Of a stretch of 64,000 nt of DNA, positions 25,413 to 33,114 are shown piece by piece. The position numbers were made by a program, and so were the translations under genes. Source of the stretch: Nitrospirae bacterium YQR-1 (GTDB lineage: Bacteria; Nitrospirota; Thermodesulfovibrionia; Thermodesulfovibrionales; Magnetobacteriaceae); the NCBI GenBank assembly GCA_039908095.1, contig JAMOBJ010000013.1, positions 16,821-80,820 of the forward strand, in the 5' to 3' direction. Below the pieces are notes generated by a model. That model was not told the DNA's origin and made no database searches. It was given only the letters and a program-made list of their open reading frames with translations. The first letter of the stretch is position 1. Each line of letters starts with the position of its first letter.

Positions 25413-27146
25413 TTAAATTTTTTCATGCTGATATTGAAATTTTCTGATTTCAGCAATATTAAGCAGAAACGACACTGTGCCCTCAGGCATAAGAGCGGTT
25501 CCTGAGATGATGGATATATGAGAAAACATACGTGCTAAGGGCTTTACAACCAAATTTACTGTTTCTTCTATCCCGTCAACTTCCAGGCCGAAGTCACCCT
25601 CATCGCTGTGTAATATTACCACGTGGCATTGTTCTTTTAGAAGCAGCTCGCTGATATTATCGTTGTTTGCATCACATTCACTGAGAACCTGCTTTAGTCT
25701 TATAAGAGGCAGTAAACGCTCCCGTGAGCGAACCATCAGAGAGTGCATTTTTTTTTCAACATTTCCCTTCACCTCATCACCGTAAAAAGAGAGTAATTCA
25801 ACAATGCCTGATTGTGGAACTGCAAAGTGCTCCCCTGACGTTGAAACCAGCAAAACAGGGACAATAGCCATAGTCTGGGGTATGCGTATGGAAAAGCAGG
25901 TTCCCTTATCTGTGGTGCTTGAGACTGAAAGTGTTCCACCCGCTTTTTCCACAGTTTTTTTCACCACATCCATGCCAATGCCACGGCCTGATATCTTGCT
26001 GACTGTTTCTGTGGTGGAAAACCCGGACTCCATGATAAGATTAAAGGCTGTTGTATCGTCTATGGTTTGAGCCTGCTGAGGTGTAATAAGACCAGCCTCT
26101 GCCGCCTTTAATTTGACACGGTTTAAGTCAATCCCTGCGCCGTCATCGGCGATTTCCATGTAAATATAGCCTTGTCTTTGTTCAGAGGACAGCTCGACTT
26201 TACCCAAGGCGGATTTCCCTTTGGCAAGTCTTACATCAGGGGGTTCTATTCCGTGATCTATGGCATTTCGGATCATATGTCCCAAGATGCTCTTAAGCGA
26301 CATAAGTACTGTGCGGTCAATTTCGGTATCCTCTCCCTTCATGCTCAGATAAACTTTCTTGCCGGATTCCACGGCAAGCTCTCTCACCAGCCGATGATAT
26401 GTTTCCCACACACGCCCAACCGGTTGAAGGCGGTATTTCAGTACCTCATCCTGCATTTGCTGTAGTTGTTGCTCCATACCATCGAGCATTTGTTGGTAAT
26501 CCTTGCGATTTTGAGTAAGGCAGTACCTCAGTTGATTAAACGTGACAACCAGAGTTCCGATTATATTCATCAGGGTATCTAAACGTGTAATCGGCAGGTG
26601 TATAGTCTCAAGACTTATTGATGACTCTTCTGTGTTGTATTTGGCCGTCGTGCCGGTGCTGACGGCATCCGGAGGTTTTGGTTTATCGTCAAAGTCAAAC
26701 TCTGATAAATCAAGAGTATTGGAAGTGTGTAAATTCTGAGTTGAAGTTACCGTCGTTTGAATATGTTGTAGTTTATCAATCAGAATACTAAAATCAATAT
26801 TACCCTCTTCTCCATTTTTTTCAATAGCTTTAAGAACACTGTAAACACGGTCAACCACTTCAAGCAGAGCTGAACCGATTTGGCGATTTATGGTGAGTGT
26901 TCCATCCCGTAAAATATCCAGAACGTTTTCTGCACAGTGGGCTAACTCCTCAAGTCTGCTGAAGCCAAGCATCCGGCAATTACCTTTTACCGTATGCATA
27001 TGGCGGAAAACGTCCTCTATCAACCCTTTCCCGCTTTCAGGATTAGCCTCCAGCTCCAGAAGACCCCGTTCAATGTGTCCTATTGACTCAGTGCTTTCCA
27101 GTAAAAACTCTTGTATTAATCTTTCCCAGGTTTCTTTGTCAAACAT
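25413..27146 (-). CDS. cheA: CheA-type chemosensory histidine kinase
   Basis: 577 residues. P1/HPt with MHTVKGNCRMLG (His51), a linker without a recognisable P2 domain, P3 dimerisation helices (about 190-250), P4 ATPase (RNAIDHGIE; DDGAGID; GRGIGMDVVKK) and P5 CheW-like domain to the end. Absence of P2 is common in alternative-function systems. It is the first gene of a minus-strand cheA-cheY-cheC-hybrid kinase-cyclase-cyclase run. cheW is divergent, 625 nt away. No receptor gene is in the window. Confidence 0.9.
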   Translation of the reverse strand: MFDKETWERLIQEFLLESTESIGHIERGLLELEANPESGKGLIEDVFRHMHTVKGNCRMLGFSRLEELAHCAENVLDILRDGTLTINRQIGSALLEVVDRVYSVLKAIEKNGEEGNIDFSILIDKLQHIQTTVTSTQNLHTSNTLDLSEFDFDDKPKPPDAVSTGTTAKYNTEESSISLETIHLPITRLDTLMNIIGTLVVTFNQLRYCLTQNRKDYQQMLDGMEQQLQQMQDEVLKYRLQPVGRVWETYHRLVRELAVESGKKVYLSMKGEDTEIDRTVLMSLKSILGHMIRNAIDHGIEPPDVRLAKGKSALGKVELSSEQRQGYIYMEIADDGAGIDLNRVKLKAAEAGLITPQQAQTIDDTTAFNLIMESGFSTTETVSKISGRGIGMDVVKKTVEKAGGTLSVSSTTDKGTCFSIRIPQTMAIVPVLLVSTSGEHFAVPQSGIVELLSFYGDEVKGNVEKKMHSLMVRSRERLLPLIRLKQVLSECDANNDNISELLLKEQCHVVILHSDEGDFGLEVDGIEETVNLVVKPLARMFSHISIISGTALMPEGTVSFLLNIAEIRKFQYQHEKI

Positions 27147-27264
27147 TATGCTATTACAATTTTATTTGCTTTTTTTTATACACCATTTGACTAACAGCGC
27201 ATCCTCATAGATTAAGCTATTTATATTAGCATGTTTAGAATAAAAAGTCTATGGGACAGGAAAA

Positions 27265-27281
27265 CCCGAAATCCGATATAG
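27265..27281 (+). repeat. Short dispersed repeat CCCGAAATCCGATATAG, copy 1
   Basis: Exact 17-mer found again at 31337-31353 and, inverted, at 56761-56777. All three lie in intergenic DNA within about 250 nt of a palindromic repeat copy. Possibly the edge of an old mobile element. Confidence 0.55.
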
Positions 27282-27331
27282 AGGAGAGAAAAACGAGTAA
27301 AGATGTTGAAATTAAAGGAGATAATAGGAAT

Positions 27332-27451
27332 TAATACCAAGCTGCATTCAATTGTCTAACTTCGTTGGTTTCGTTAAAAGCTCCGGGGTGTACTAAAGCG
27401 TTGCTTTCCTCCTTGCCGTCTCGTTACTCTTTTGACTGCAACCTGGTATCA
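27332..27451. repeat. Dispersed palindromic repeat, copy R3
   Basis: Type B ends (AATACCAAGCTGCATTC left, GACTGCAACCTGGTAT right). It reads in the opposite orientation to R1 and R2 (GTTGGTTTCG then CCGTCTCGTTACTC) and lacks the long G/C hairpin. R4 follows 94 nt later in the same orientation. Confidence 0.75.
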
Positions 27452-27544
27452 GTGTCCCGGGCGTAAGGGTAGGGGGAGGCGTTTCAAAATTGACAAAACC
27501 TGTTAAAATATGATTACCTATACTAAGAAGTTGCAGTGTCATGA

Positions 27545-27673
27545 TAATACCAAGTTGCATTCATTCGATTAACTTTGTTGGCTTTGTCGAAAGCTCCTTG
27601 ACGTACGAGCATAGTACGCCTGTGTCGCTTTCTCCTTGCCGCCTCGTTACTCTTTTGACTGCAACTTGGTATA
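27545..27673. repeat. Dispersed palindromic repeat, copy R4
   Basis: Type B ends (AATACCAAGTTGCATTC and GACTGCAACTTGGTAT) forming a near-perfect inverted repeat. Same orientation as R3. Together they fill most of the cheA-cheW intergenic region and sit in the leader of cheW. Confidence 0.8.
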
Positions 27674-27771
27674 AGTTTGGCAGTATCGATTTATGGAGGC
27701 TCATTTATAGTCAAAACGGTGGCAGGCAACAAATAAAGACAATACAGTTTTAACAAAGGGGGGATTTCTGG

Positions 27772-28251
27772 GTGGAAACAAATATACCGGAAGAAAATAA
27801 CCAGTTTTTAACATTTAAGTTAGGTGACGAGGTTTTTGCCATTAACATAATGAAGGTGAAAGAAGTGCTTGAGTTTGATACCATTACCAAGGTGCCCAGG
27901 ACACCGGGTTTTATGCGGGGTGTGATTAATCTCAGGGGAAGCGTTGTGCCTGTGATAGACTTACGGCTTAAGTTTTCTATGTCAGAAACTCAGAAGACTG
28001 TAAATACGTGTATTATAATTGTAGAGGTCTCAATAGAGGGGCAATCCACTGCTCTTGGTGCCCTTGCCGACGCTGTCGATGAGGTTGTTGGAATGGACTC
28101 TGCTAATATAGAAGAACCCCCCAAAATTGGTACTACCCTTAGTGGAGACTTTATTGCGGGTATGGGTAGAAAGGACGATTCTTTTGTGATGATACTCGAC
28201 ATTGATAAGGTGTTTTCTCTTGAGGAATTGTCCTTATTGAAAGTGGCTTAA
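27772..28251 (+). CDS. cheW: CheW coupling protein
   Basis: 159 residues, a single CheW domain: FLTFKLGDEVFAINIMKVKEVL, VPRTPGFMRGVINLRGSVVPVIDLR and DAVDEVVGM are visible in order. It bridges receptors and CheA. Start is GTG with an AAAGGGGGGA site about 8 nt upstream. It is divergent from cheA across a 625 nt region holding two palindromic repeats. As no MCP is nearby, the receptor must be encoded elsewhere. Confidence 0.9.
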   Translation: METNIPEENNQFLTFKLGDEVFAINIMKVKEVLEFDTITKVPRTPGFMRGVINLRGSVVPVIDLRLKFSMSETQKTVNTCIIIVEVSIEGQSTALGALADAVDEVVGMDSANIEEPPKIGTTLSGDFIAGMGRKDDSFVMILDIDKVFSLEELSLLKVA

Positions 28252-28269
28252 TCACAGGGGTTGATAAGG

Positions 28270-28749
28270 CTAAACAGAGAAATTCACAAGTGCCCCTTTT
28301 TTTGTGGTGTTAGTGAAGTCCATGGAAGCACTCTGATATGAATTGAGGGCTTTCTTATGTTCCGTGGTAAACAGTAAATTTGATGAGGGCGGCATTGTCT
28401 CTGCACTCTGAGTACCGCTAAAGAGAGTTTTCAGACTGCTTACAGACTGCTTTAAAGGATTTTCTTCATCTTCCTTAACAGAACCGCCGGAGTTATCTTT
28501 CTCATTTTTTTTATCTTCCTGCTGCTCTTGCTGCGCTTGCAACATGGACTTGCTGAGTTGGTCCAGCAGGTTAAGCTTTGGTGGAGTATAAATGGAAGCA
28601 GGTGAGATGTTTTCGTTTATTGCGGAGGCAATTGCCTGCCCAGTAGGCAAAGATGAAGTAGCGTTTTGCCCACCTTGCTCCCTCTTGCCGCCACCTAAGA
28701 CACTGACGGTGTTTTTAAAGCTGCTAATATTATATAAGCTTATATCCAT
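28270..28749 (-). CDS. Low-complexity hypothetical protein
   Basis: 159 residues, rich in Ser, Asn, Gln, Lys and Glu (for example QAQQEQQEDKKNEKDN), with no signal peptide or membrane helix and probably largely disordered. It is convergent with cheW, 18 nt apart. The ATG follows a GGGGA site. Composition resembles secreted or flagellar-structure-associated linkers, but I recognise no family. Confidence 0.5.
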   Translation of the reverse strand: MDISLYNISSFKNTVSVLGGGKREQGGQNATSSLPTGQAIASAINENISPASIYTPPKLNLLDQLSKSMLQAQQEQQEDKKNEKDNSGGSVKEDEENPLKQSVSSLKTLFSGTQSAETMPPSSNLLFTTEHKKALNSYQSASMDFTNTTKKGALVNFSV

Positions 28750-28906
28750 AATATTAGACTTCCCCTTTAGCTATAATACTACACATATAGTATAACATAC
28801 TACAGATTGCAAGTCAATAATTTTTTTATTTTTTTATCAGCATCCTATCACATGAGACCGGAGATTTTTTTTTAGAAAGAAACTCTTGTAAAACCTTTTT
28901 TTACTC

Positions 28907-28935
28907 TTTACTAATTTTTATATATATGGTACACT
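28907..28935 (+). promoter_or_regulatory. Likely promoter with extended -10
   Basis: TTTACT (28907-28912), 17 nt spacer, then TG-G-TACACT (-10 at 28930-28935), about 48 nt before the ATG of the next gene, which has GGAGG in front of it. Confidence 0.4.
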
Positions 28936-28982
28936 GATTTAAGTGTCTGTATGATGTAACCAAAAACCATGGAGGCTTTTTA

Positions 28983-29429
28983 ATGGACAGTTCTGTTCAA
29001 TGCAAAGGAAAGAAAGTTAATGTTGTGAAATTTGCAAGTATAATACTTTTAGCGGCTGTGATTTTCATATATTCGATAATGTTGTTTACGGGGAGTTTCG
29101 GCAGGGTTGAAACCAAGGTTCCACAAAAAAGTACCGATCCAAAGGAAATAGAAACCGCCGAGAATGTATTGAATGATATTTTCATAAAAAACAGTTATTT
29201 ATTTGTGAAGGACTACAGCGAGGAAGAGGGATACCTTGTGGTAAGAGTTGATGGAATCATTTGGAAAAAAAGCGCACTTAACAAAAGAAAAGATTTTATA
29301 AAAACTATAGCCCATGCCAAAGAAACTCTTGGTGTTAGTCCTAAAATAAAGATAAAGGACTCCAAAAACAACACAGAGTACGCCTCTTTTGAAAACAACA
29401 GGATATCCTTAGCCGACTTCAGCTTGTAA
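28983..29429 (+). CDS. Single-pass membrane hypothetical protein
   Basis: 148 residues. One membrane helix near the N-terminus (FASIILLAAVIFIYSIMLF, about 17-35) and an outward or periplasmic region with SEEEGYLVVRVDGIIWKKS and a lysine-rich middle. I recognise no family. It is preceded by a plausible promoter and GGAGG site and followed by a palindromic repeat and a terminator-like hairpin, so it is monocistronic. Confidence 0.55.
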   Translation: MDSSVQCKGKKVNVVKFASIILLAAVIFIYSIMLFTGSFGRVETKVPQKSTDPKEIETAENVLNDIFIKNSYLFVKDYSEEEGYLVVRVDGIIWKKSALNKRKDFIKTIAHAKETLGVSPKIKIKDSKNNTEYASFENNRISLADFSL

Positions 29430-29436
29430 AAGTTAG

Positions 29437-29525
29437 CAATTCCAATTTATTTGTCTAACTTTGTTGGCTTAGTCACAAGCTCCGTGGCGTCTCCCCTGAA
29501 GCAACCGTGACGTCAAGTAAAATTT
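29437..29525. repeat. Dispersed palindromic repeat, truncated copy R5
   Basis: Left type A end (AATTCCAATTTATTTGTC), core CTTAGTCACAAGCTCC, then breaks off into CCGTGACGTCAAGTAAAA, a third kind of end also found inverted in R11 (56808-56898). Confidence 0.65.
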
Positions 29526-29526
29526 A

Positions 29527-29572
29527 AAAAAAAGGTTCTTTCACGTTTTGAGTGGGTAAAGACCCTTTTTTT
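29527..29572. terminator. Bidirectional terminator-like hairpin
   Basis: AAAAAAAGGTTCTTT (29527-29541) pairs with AAAGACCCTTTTTTT (29558-29572) with one mismatch around a 16 nt loop, giving an A-tract/T-tract flanked hairpin usable from both sides. It lies just downstream of the 28983-29429 gene. Confidence 0.55.
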
Positions 29573-29647
29573 GCTTAACCTCTCCGCTGATCTCTTACTT
29601 CTTATTATCTTCTTTAATTTTAACTCCTCTACTCGTTTTGCTTACAT

Positions 29648-29923
29648 CTATGTCGGTTTTCCGGATGACCATAATTGTCTTTTTTTAACTATGCTATTCA
29701 TTATAATAAGCAATTTATGCATACAGGCGACTATCCCGACTTTAGATTGTTTACCAGCTTTAAGAAGTCTTTCATAACCCGATGTTGCCTCCATTACCAC
29801 TGTTACTTCGCCTATCTTTTTTATCCGGCTTACCAAATCAGTTAAACCCTCTTCATCATTTGAAACTACAAAATGCCTACCATTAGAACCCACTGTTACA
29901 TCCAAATTACGTTTACTAATGGC
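29648..29923 (-). pseudogene. IS110-family transposase, internally deleted remnant
   Basis: The reading frame joins the N-terminal RuvC-like part of an IS110 transposase (ISKRNLDVTV, GRHFVVSN, EATSGYERLL) directly to the C-terminal KQSKVGIVACMHKLLIIMNS motif. The roughly 200 residues between them are missing in frame. The true N-terminus is also gone: the codons before ISKRN (LLTATWYA) come from a palindromic-repeat end (R6). Not functional. DNA next to it is an IS66 fragment, so this is an insertion graveyard. Confidence 0.8.
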
Positions 29924-29948
29924 ATACCAAGTAGCAGTCAAAAGAGTT
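29924..29948. repeat. Palindromic repeat end, fragment R6
   Basis: ATACCAAGTAGCAGTCAAAAG is one complete type B end with no core. It forms the exact junction between the IS110 and IS66 remnants. Confidence 0.6.
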
Positions 29949-29949
29949 T

Positions 29950-30391
29950 GGACTTTCAATTGAGGATATTTATAGAATTCGACAAGGGGAGGCTAAGCCA
30001 ATACTTGAGGAATTTCATAAATGGTTGATTAAAGTGGCCAACATAACACCTTCGAAGGGCTTATTGGGTAAGGATATAGGATATACACTGAACCAATGGG
30101 ACAGACTTGTACGATATATAGAGGATGGGCGATTAAGGCCCGACAACAATTTGATAGAGAATGCCATCAGACCTTTTGTGCTGGGACGTAAGAATTGGCT
30201 GTTCTCCGGGCACCCTCGTGGAGCGGCAGGCCAGTGCTGCCTTATACAGCCTGATAGAAACCGCAAAGACAAATAAACTTGAACCTTATAAATATTTAAC
30301 CTACATCTTTGAACATCTGCCTTATGCTAAAGATGAAAATGATTACAGAGCCCTGCTCCCACAATATATAGACCGAAAACTGTTTACATAA
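29950..30391 (+). pseudogene. IS66-family transposase, C-terminal remnant with frameshift
   Basis: IS66 C-terminal motifs run from about 29967: RQGEAKPILEEFHKWL, LGKDIGYTLNQWDRLVRYIEDG, DNNLIENAIRPFVLGRKNW, LFSGHPRGA. A frameshift near 30225 moves the rest (ASAALYSLIETAKTNKLEPYKYL, ALLPQYIDRK) to another frame. Everything upstream of the conserved core is missing. The terminal inverted repeats of the element are not visible. Non-functional. Confidence 0.85.
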
Positions 30392-30412
30392 AAAATCACG
30401 GGTGGGGTTAAC

Positions 30413-30553
30413 TTGACGCTTACAATTGACACTGAATGCCATAGGGTTAGTCAGGAGTGTGAAATTCGGGTGGTTAAGAGGGGTAAGTTGATAGATGTGT
30501 TTATTAAAACGAAGAGGAAGGTGGTAGAGGGTCATTGGTGGTATAGGGAGTGA
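30413..30553 (+). CDS. Possible small protein, 46 residues
   Basis: TTG start with GGGTGGGG about 8 nt upstream, encoding a basic peptide (LTLTIDTECHRVSQECEIRVV... ending GHWWYRE). The frame is open and amino acid usage looks protein-like. The region is rich in GG and TGG, unlike its neighbours. It may be the tail of a larger lost gene next to the IS66 remnant. Confidence 0.25.
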   Translation: MTLTIDTECHRVSQECEIRVVKRGKLIDVFIKTKRKVVEGHWWYRE

Positions 30554-30595
30554 TGGAGTGTGTAGGTTGTGGATGTAATAGATATTCTCCTGAAA

Positions 30596-31057
30596 TTAAT
30601 GTTTAACAGTTTTTATAAAATTTTCGGGGGTTAAGGCATCTACGAGATTTCCTGCCACGTTAATAAATTCTTTATCTCTTGAAATTAAAGTAATTGGTTT
30701 CAATCCCAAGGCAACAGATAGATGTATTGCATCAAAAGGATCAAGCGGACGGGCTGATTGGAGAGAATTTGACTTAAGCAGAGTTATTTCATCAGGTATA
30801 ATAACATCAAAAATGCCTGTTATTTTTGAAATATCCTCTTCTATTTGATAATCATGATATGATTTTTTTCTACGAAGTAAATATCGGATTTCAAGAAGTG
30901 TTGTAAGGGAGATGAATCCTAAAATGCTTCTATCTTCAATAAGACGTACTATCTCAAACGGCGCTTTCCACAGTTCTTTACCAGATACGGTTTCAGTCTC
31001 TTCAATAAGCCAATTAATCACAGCATCCGTATCAAGTAAAACCTTAGAAAACTCCAC
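30596..31057 (-). CDS. PIN-domain toxin (VapC-like)
   Basis: 153 residues. PIN-fold acidic residues are visible: LLDTDAVINWL (Asp9, Asp11), TTLLEIRYLL (Glu), and LDPFDAIHLSVAL (two Asp). These coordinate Mg2+ for RNA cleavage. It overlaps nothing but lies 3 nt after its antitoxin gene, the normal VapBC order. Location in an accessory zone with broken insertion sequences fits a mobile toxin-antitoxin module. The RNA target is unknown. Confidence 0.8.
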   Translation of the reverse strand: MEFSKVLLDTDAVINWLIEETETVSGKELWKAPFEIVRLIEDRSILGFISLTTLLEIRYLLRRKKSYHDYQIEEDISKITGIFDVIIPDEITLLKSNSLQSARPLDPFDAIHLSVALGLKPITLISRDKEFINVAGNLVDALTPENFIKTVKH

Positions 31058-31060
31058 TTC

Positions 31061-31243
31061 TCAACCTTTTACTTTATCAAATGACGAATGTCGAAGTTCT
31101 CTAATAAATTCAGACGATGTTTTTCCTGCAGGGATAATACCCTTATATTTCCCTAAAAGTTCTTCTGAAGTTTTTCTGCCGGTTTCCTGCTGCCCCTGTA
31201 ACACTTTAATAGAATCAATTGCCTCTTTTAATGTAGATGGCAT
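31061..31243 (-). CDS. Antitoxin of the PIN-toxin pair
   Basis: 60 residues from the ATG at 31243, chosen because AAGGAGGT sits 6 nt before it; an in-frame ATG 26 codons earlier lacks an RBS. The sequence (MPSTLKEAIDSIKVLQGQ...) ends in a lysine-containing segment (AGKTSSEFIRELRHSSFDK) likely to wrap the toxin. No clear DNA-binding fold can be named. Position directly before vapC supports the role. Confidence 0.65.
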   Translation of the reverse strand: MPSTLKEAIDSIKVLQGQQETGRKTSEELLGKYKGIIPAGKTSSEFIRELRHSSFDKVKG

Positions 31244-31336
31244 TTTGACGACCTCCTTAATGTACTGAGTGCCGTAACTGTAATCATTATTGATACTATA
31301 TAATATCAAAATAGCCACCAAAATGCAAATGCAGGT

Positions 31337-31451
31337 CCCGAAATCCGATATAGAAAAACCTGTATCCCGTTAAAAGGGATTTTTGAGGAGAAATTTCAGA
31401 TTACAGCAGACTATCCATTTTTTTCCACTACAAAAAGTTTATTTTTTCATC
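31337..31451 (+). repeat. Dispersed repeat with CCCGAAATCCGATATAG core, copy 2
   Basis: Starts with the 17-mer (31337-31353) and has a second block AAAGTTTATTTTTTCATC at 31434-31451. The same two blocks occur inverted at 56716-56733 and 56761-56777, closer together, so both copies descend from one larger element with an insertion or deletion between the blocks. The rest of this 31322-31678 gap holds only repeat R7 and AT-rich DNA. Confidence 0.5.
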
Positions 31452-31584
31452 AACAATACTAAAATCAATATGGATTTTCATCATTTTATATATTTTTGAA
31501 CATAACTCTCCCTGTATTTTCTTTTTTCCATCTTATCAGGTTGTCCACTAATTCGGGGGAAGTTCACTCTCTATTGAAACATAC

Positions 31585-31662
31585 AAGGGGAATCTCTTGT
31601 GAGGGAGGCGTCGCCAGTTCCTTGCCGCCTGCTTCTACTTTTGAACTATAATTTGGAATAAC
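31585..31662. repeat. Dispersed palindromic repeat, truncated copy R7
   Basis: Right half only: AGGGGAATC...GTGAGGG, GCCGCCTGC and CTTTTGAACTATAATTTGGAATAA, a degenerate type A end. The left half is lost. Confidence 0.5.
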
Positions 31663-31678
31663 ACAAAGCCGCAATGAA

Positions 31679-31987
31679 TCACTGTTTCTTTAAGATGCCC
31701 GGCAAAGACTCTTTTATGGTGCTTAAAATGTGGTCATAGTTACCGATGGTCATCTTAGTCTTAGTCAAAAAGTGAGTGCTGTTTTCTATCAGTCTTATTG
31801 CAGCACTGTCGAGGTGCTCGGTCATATTCTCCTTAAAAACCTCTGCGGTATCACCTAGTTTGTCCTTCAATTCCTTTGCGGCTGTCTTAGGAGTTGTTAT
31901 TATAGTTATTGCCGCCCCCATAAAACTACCCAAAAAAACTGATGCAAACACTATTGCACTGGCTAATTTCTGTTTAGGATTTATCAT
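31679..31987 (-). CDS. YtxH-like small membrane protein
   Basis: 102 residues: one N-terminal membrane helix with small residues (ASAIVFASVFLGSFMGAAITII) followed directly by a proline/lysine boundary (TTPKTAAKELKDKL) and an amphipathic helical tail, the YtxH layout. The family is associated with envelope stress; its biochemical role is unknown. It is monocistronic, with divergent purC on its upstream side. Confidence 0.65.
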   Translation of the reverse strand: MINPKQKLASAIVFASVFLGSFMGAAITIITTPKTAAKELKDKLGDTAEVFKENMTEHLDSAAIRLIENSTHFLTKTKMTIGNYDHILSTIKESLPGILKKQ

Positions 31988-32112
31988 ATCTATAACCTTA
32001 TCCGTTCTTCCCTGTTAGTTTTTTTAATGTGATTCATACAGCCCATTAAGTATAATATAGAACAAATATATCTTTTGTCAATCACTATAAAAAAAAAGAA
32101 AATAGTTAAACC

Positions 32113-32142
32113 TTGACAAGAATTTCTATTATCATTTACTAT
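32113..32142 (+). promoter_or_regulatory. Sigma-70-type promoter for purC
   Basis: Consensus -35 TTGACA (32113-32118), 18 nt spacer, -10 TACTAT (32137-32142), about 93 nt before the purC start. Confidence 0.45.
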
Positions 32143-32235
32143 GTTAGTAACTAAATTTGATTTTTTCATAGAGACATAAAGTACTGAAAACGGCCTGCAA
32201 AAGTACTGAAAAATGGCTTGCAAAGGAAAGATTTA

Positions 32236-33114
32236 ATGGGCAGCGTAAGAGAGACTGATTTTACAGATTTGAAATTACTGAGAAGGGGTAAGGTGAGAGA
32301 TATCTACGAGATAGACCAATATCTCTTATTTATCGCAACAGATAGGATATCTGCTTTTGATGTTGTCCTTCCCGATTGCATACCGTCAAAGGGGCAGGTG
32401 CTGACTGCTGTCTCTGTTTTCTGGTTTTCATTTTTAAAGGATATTGTAGGAAATCACCTTCAAAGTGCTGATATATCGGAATTTCCTGATGGTTGCCATA
32501 AATATGCCGGGAGTTTAAAGGGTAGGGCGCTGCTTGTAAAAAAGGCAGTCACAACACCGGTTGAGTGTATAGTGAGGGGGTATATTTCCGGCTCGGCTTG
32601 GAGTGAGTATAAAAAAAGCGGGAAGGTTTGCGGGATTAATCTGCCTGCCGGTCTGAAGGAATCGGATAAACTCCATGAACCTATTTTTACACCCAGCACT
32701 AAGGCTGAAAGCGGCCACGATATTAACATAACATTTGAAGAGGCCTCAGAAATTGCCGGTGCCGGCCATATGGCAAAGCTTAAAGAATTTAGTTTAAAGA
32801 TTTACAAAAAGGCCTCCGAGTATGCCTTGTCAAAGGGGATTATCATTGCAGATACCAAGTTTGAGTTTGGGCTCTGTGACGGAGAGATTATTTTGATAGA
32901 TGAGGTACTTACACCGGACTCATCAAGGTTTTGGCCAAAGGAAAAATACGTTCCAGGAAAAGCTCAGGAGAGTTTTGATAAACAAATCGTGAGAGATTAT
33001 CTGCTTACACTAAACTGGAATAAGACTTATCCGGGGCCGGTGCTTCCGGCTGAGGTAATTGAGAAGACCTCTCAAAAATATAAAGAAATACTTAATATTT
33101 TAACGGGAAACTGA
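32236..33114 (+). CDS. purC: Phosphoribosylaminoimidazole-succinocarboxamide synthase
   Basis: 292 residues from the ATG at 32236, which has AAAGGAAAG 5 nt upstream; the in-frame ATG at 32218 would place that RBS inside the gene. Family motifs: [47 protein letters not shown], and [14 protein letters not shown]. It joins aspartate to CAIR with ATP in purine synthesis. Eukaryote-like long form of about 290-300 residues. Its stop overlaps the next ATG (TGATG). No other pur gene is nearby. Confidence 0.95.
   Translation: MGSVRETDFTDLKLLRRGKVRDIYEIDQYLLFIATDRISAFDVVLPDCIPSKGQVLTAVSVFWFSFLKDIVGNHLQSADISEFPDGCHKYAGSLKGRALLVKKAVTTPVECIVRGYISGSAWSEYKKSGKVCGINLPAGLKESDKLHEPIFTPSTKAESGHDINITFEEASEIAGAGHMAKLKEFSLKIYKKASEYALSKGIIIADTKFEFGLCDGEIILIDEVLTPDSSRFWPKEKYVPGKAQESFDKQIVRDYLLTLNWNKTYPGPVLPAEVIEKTSQKYKEILNILTGN

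Noticed and set aside
29571..29777. 68-codon plus-strand frame opposite the IS110 remnant
   Set aside because: Shadow of the IS110 pseudogene; no protein-like pattern.
31990..32223. 77-codon minus-strand open frame between ytxH-like and purC genes
   Set aside because: No RBS, overlaps the purC promoter region, low-complexity content (FFFFIV); more likely chance.
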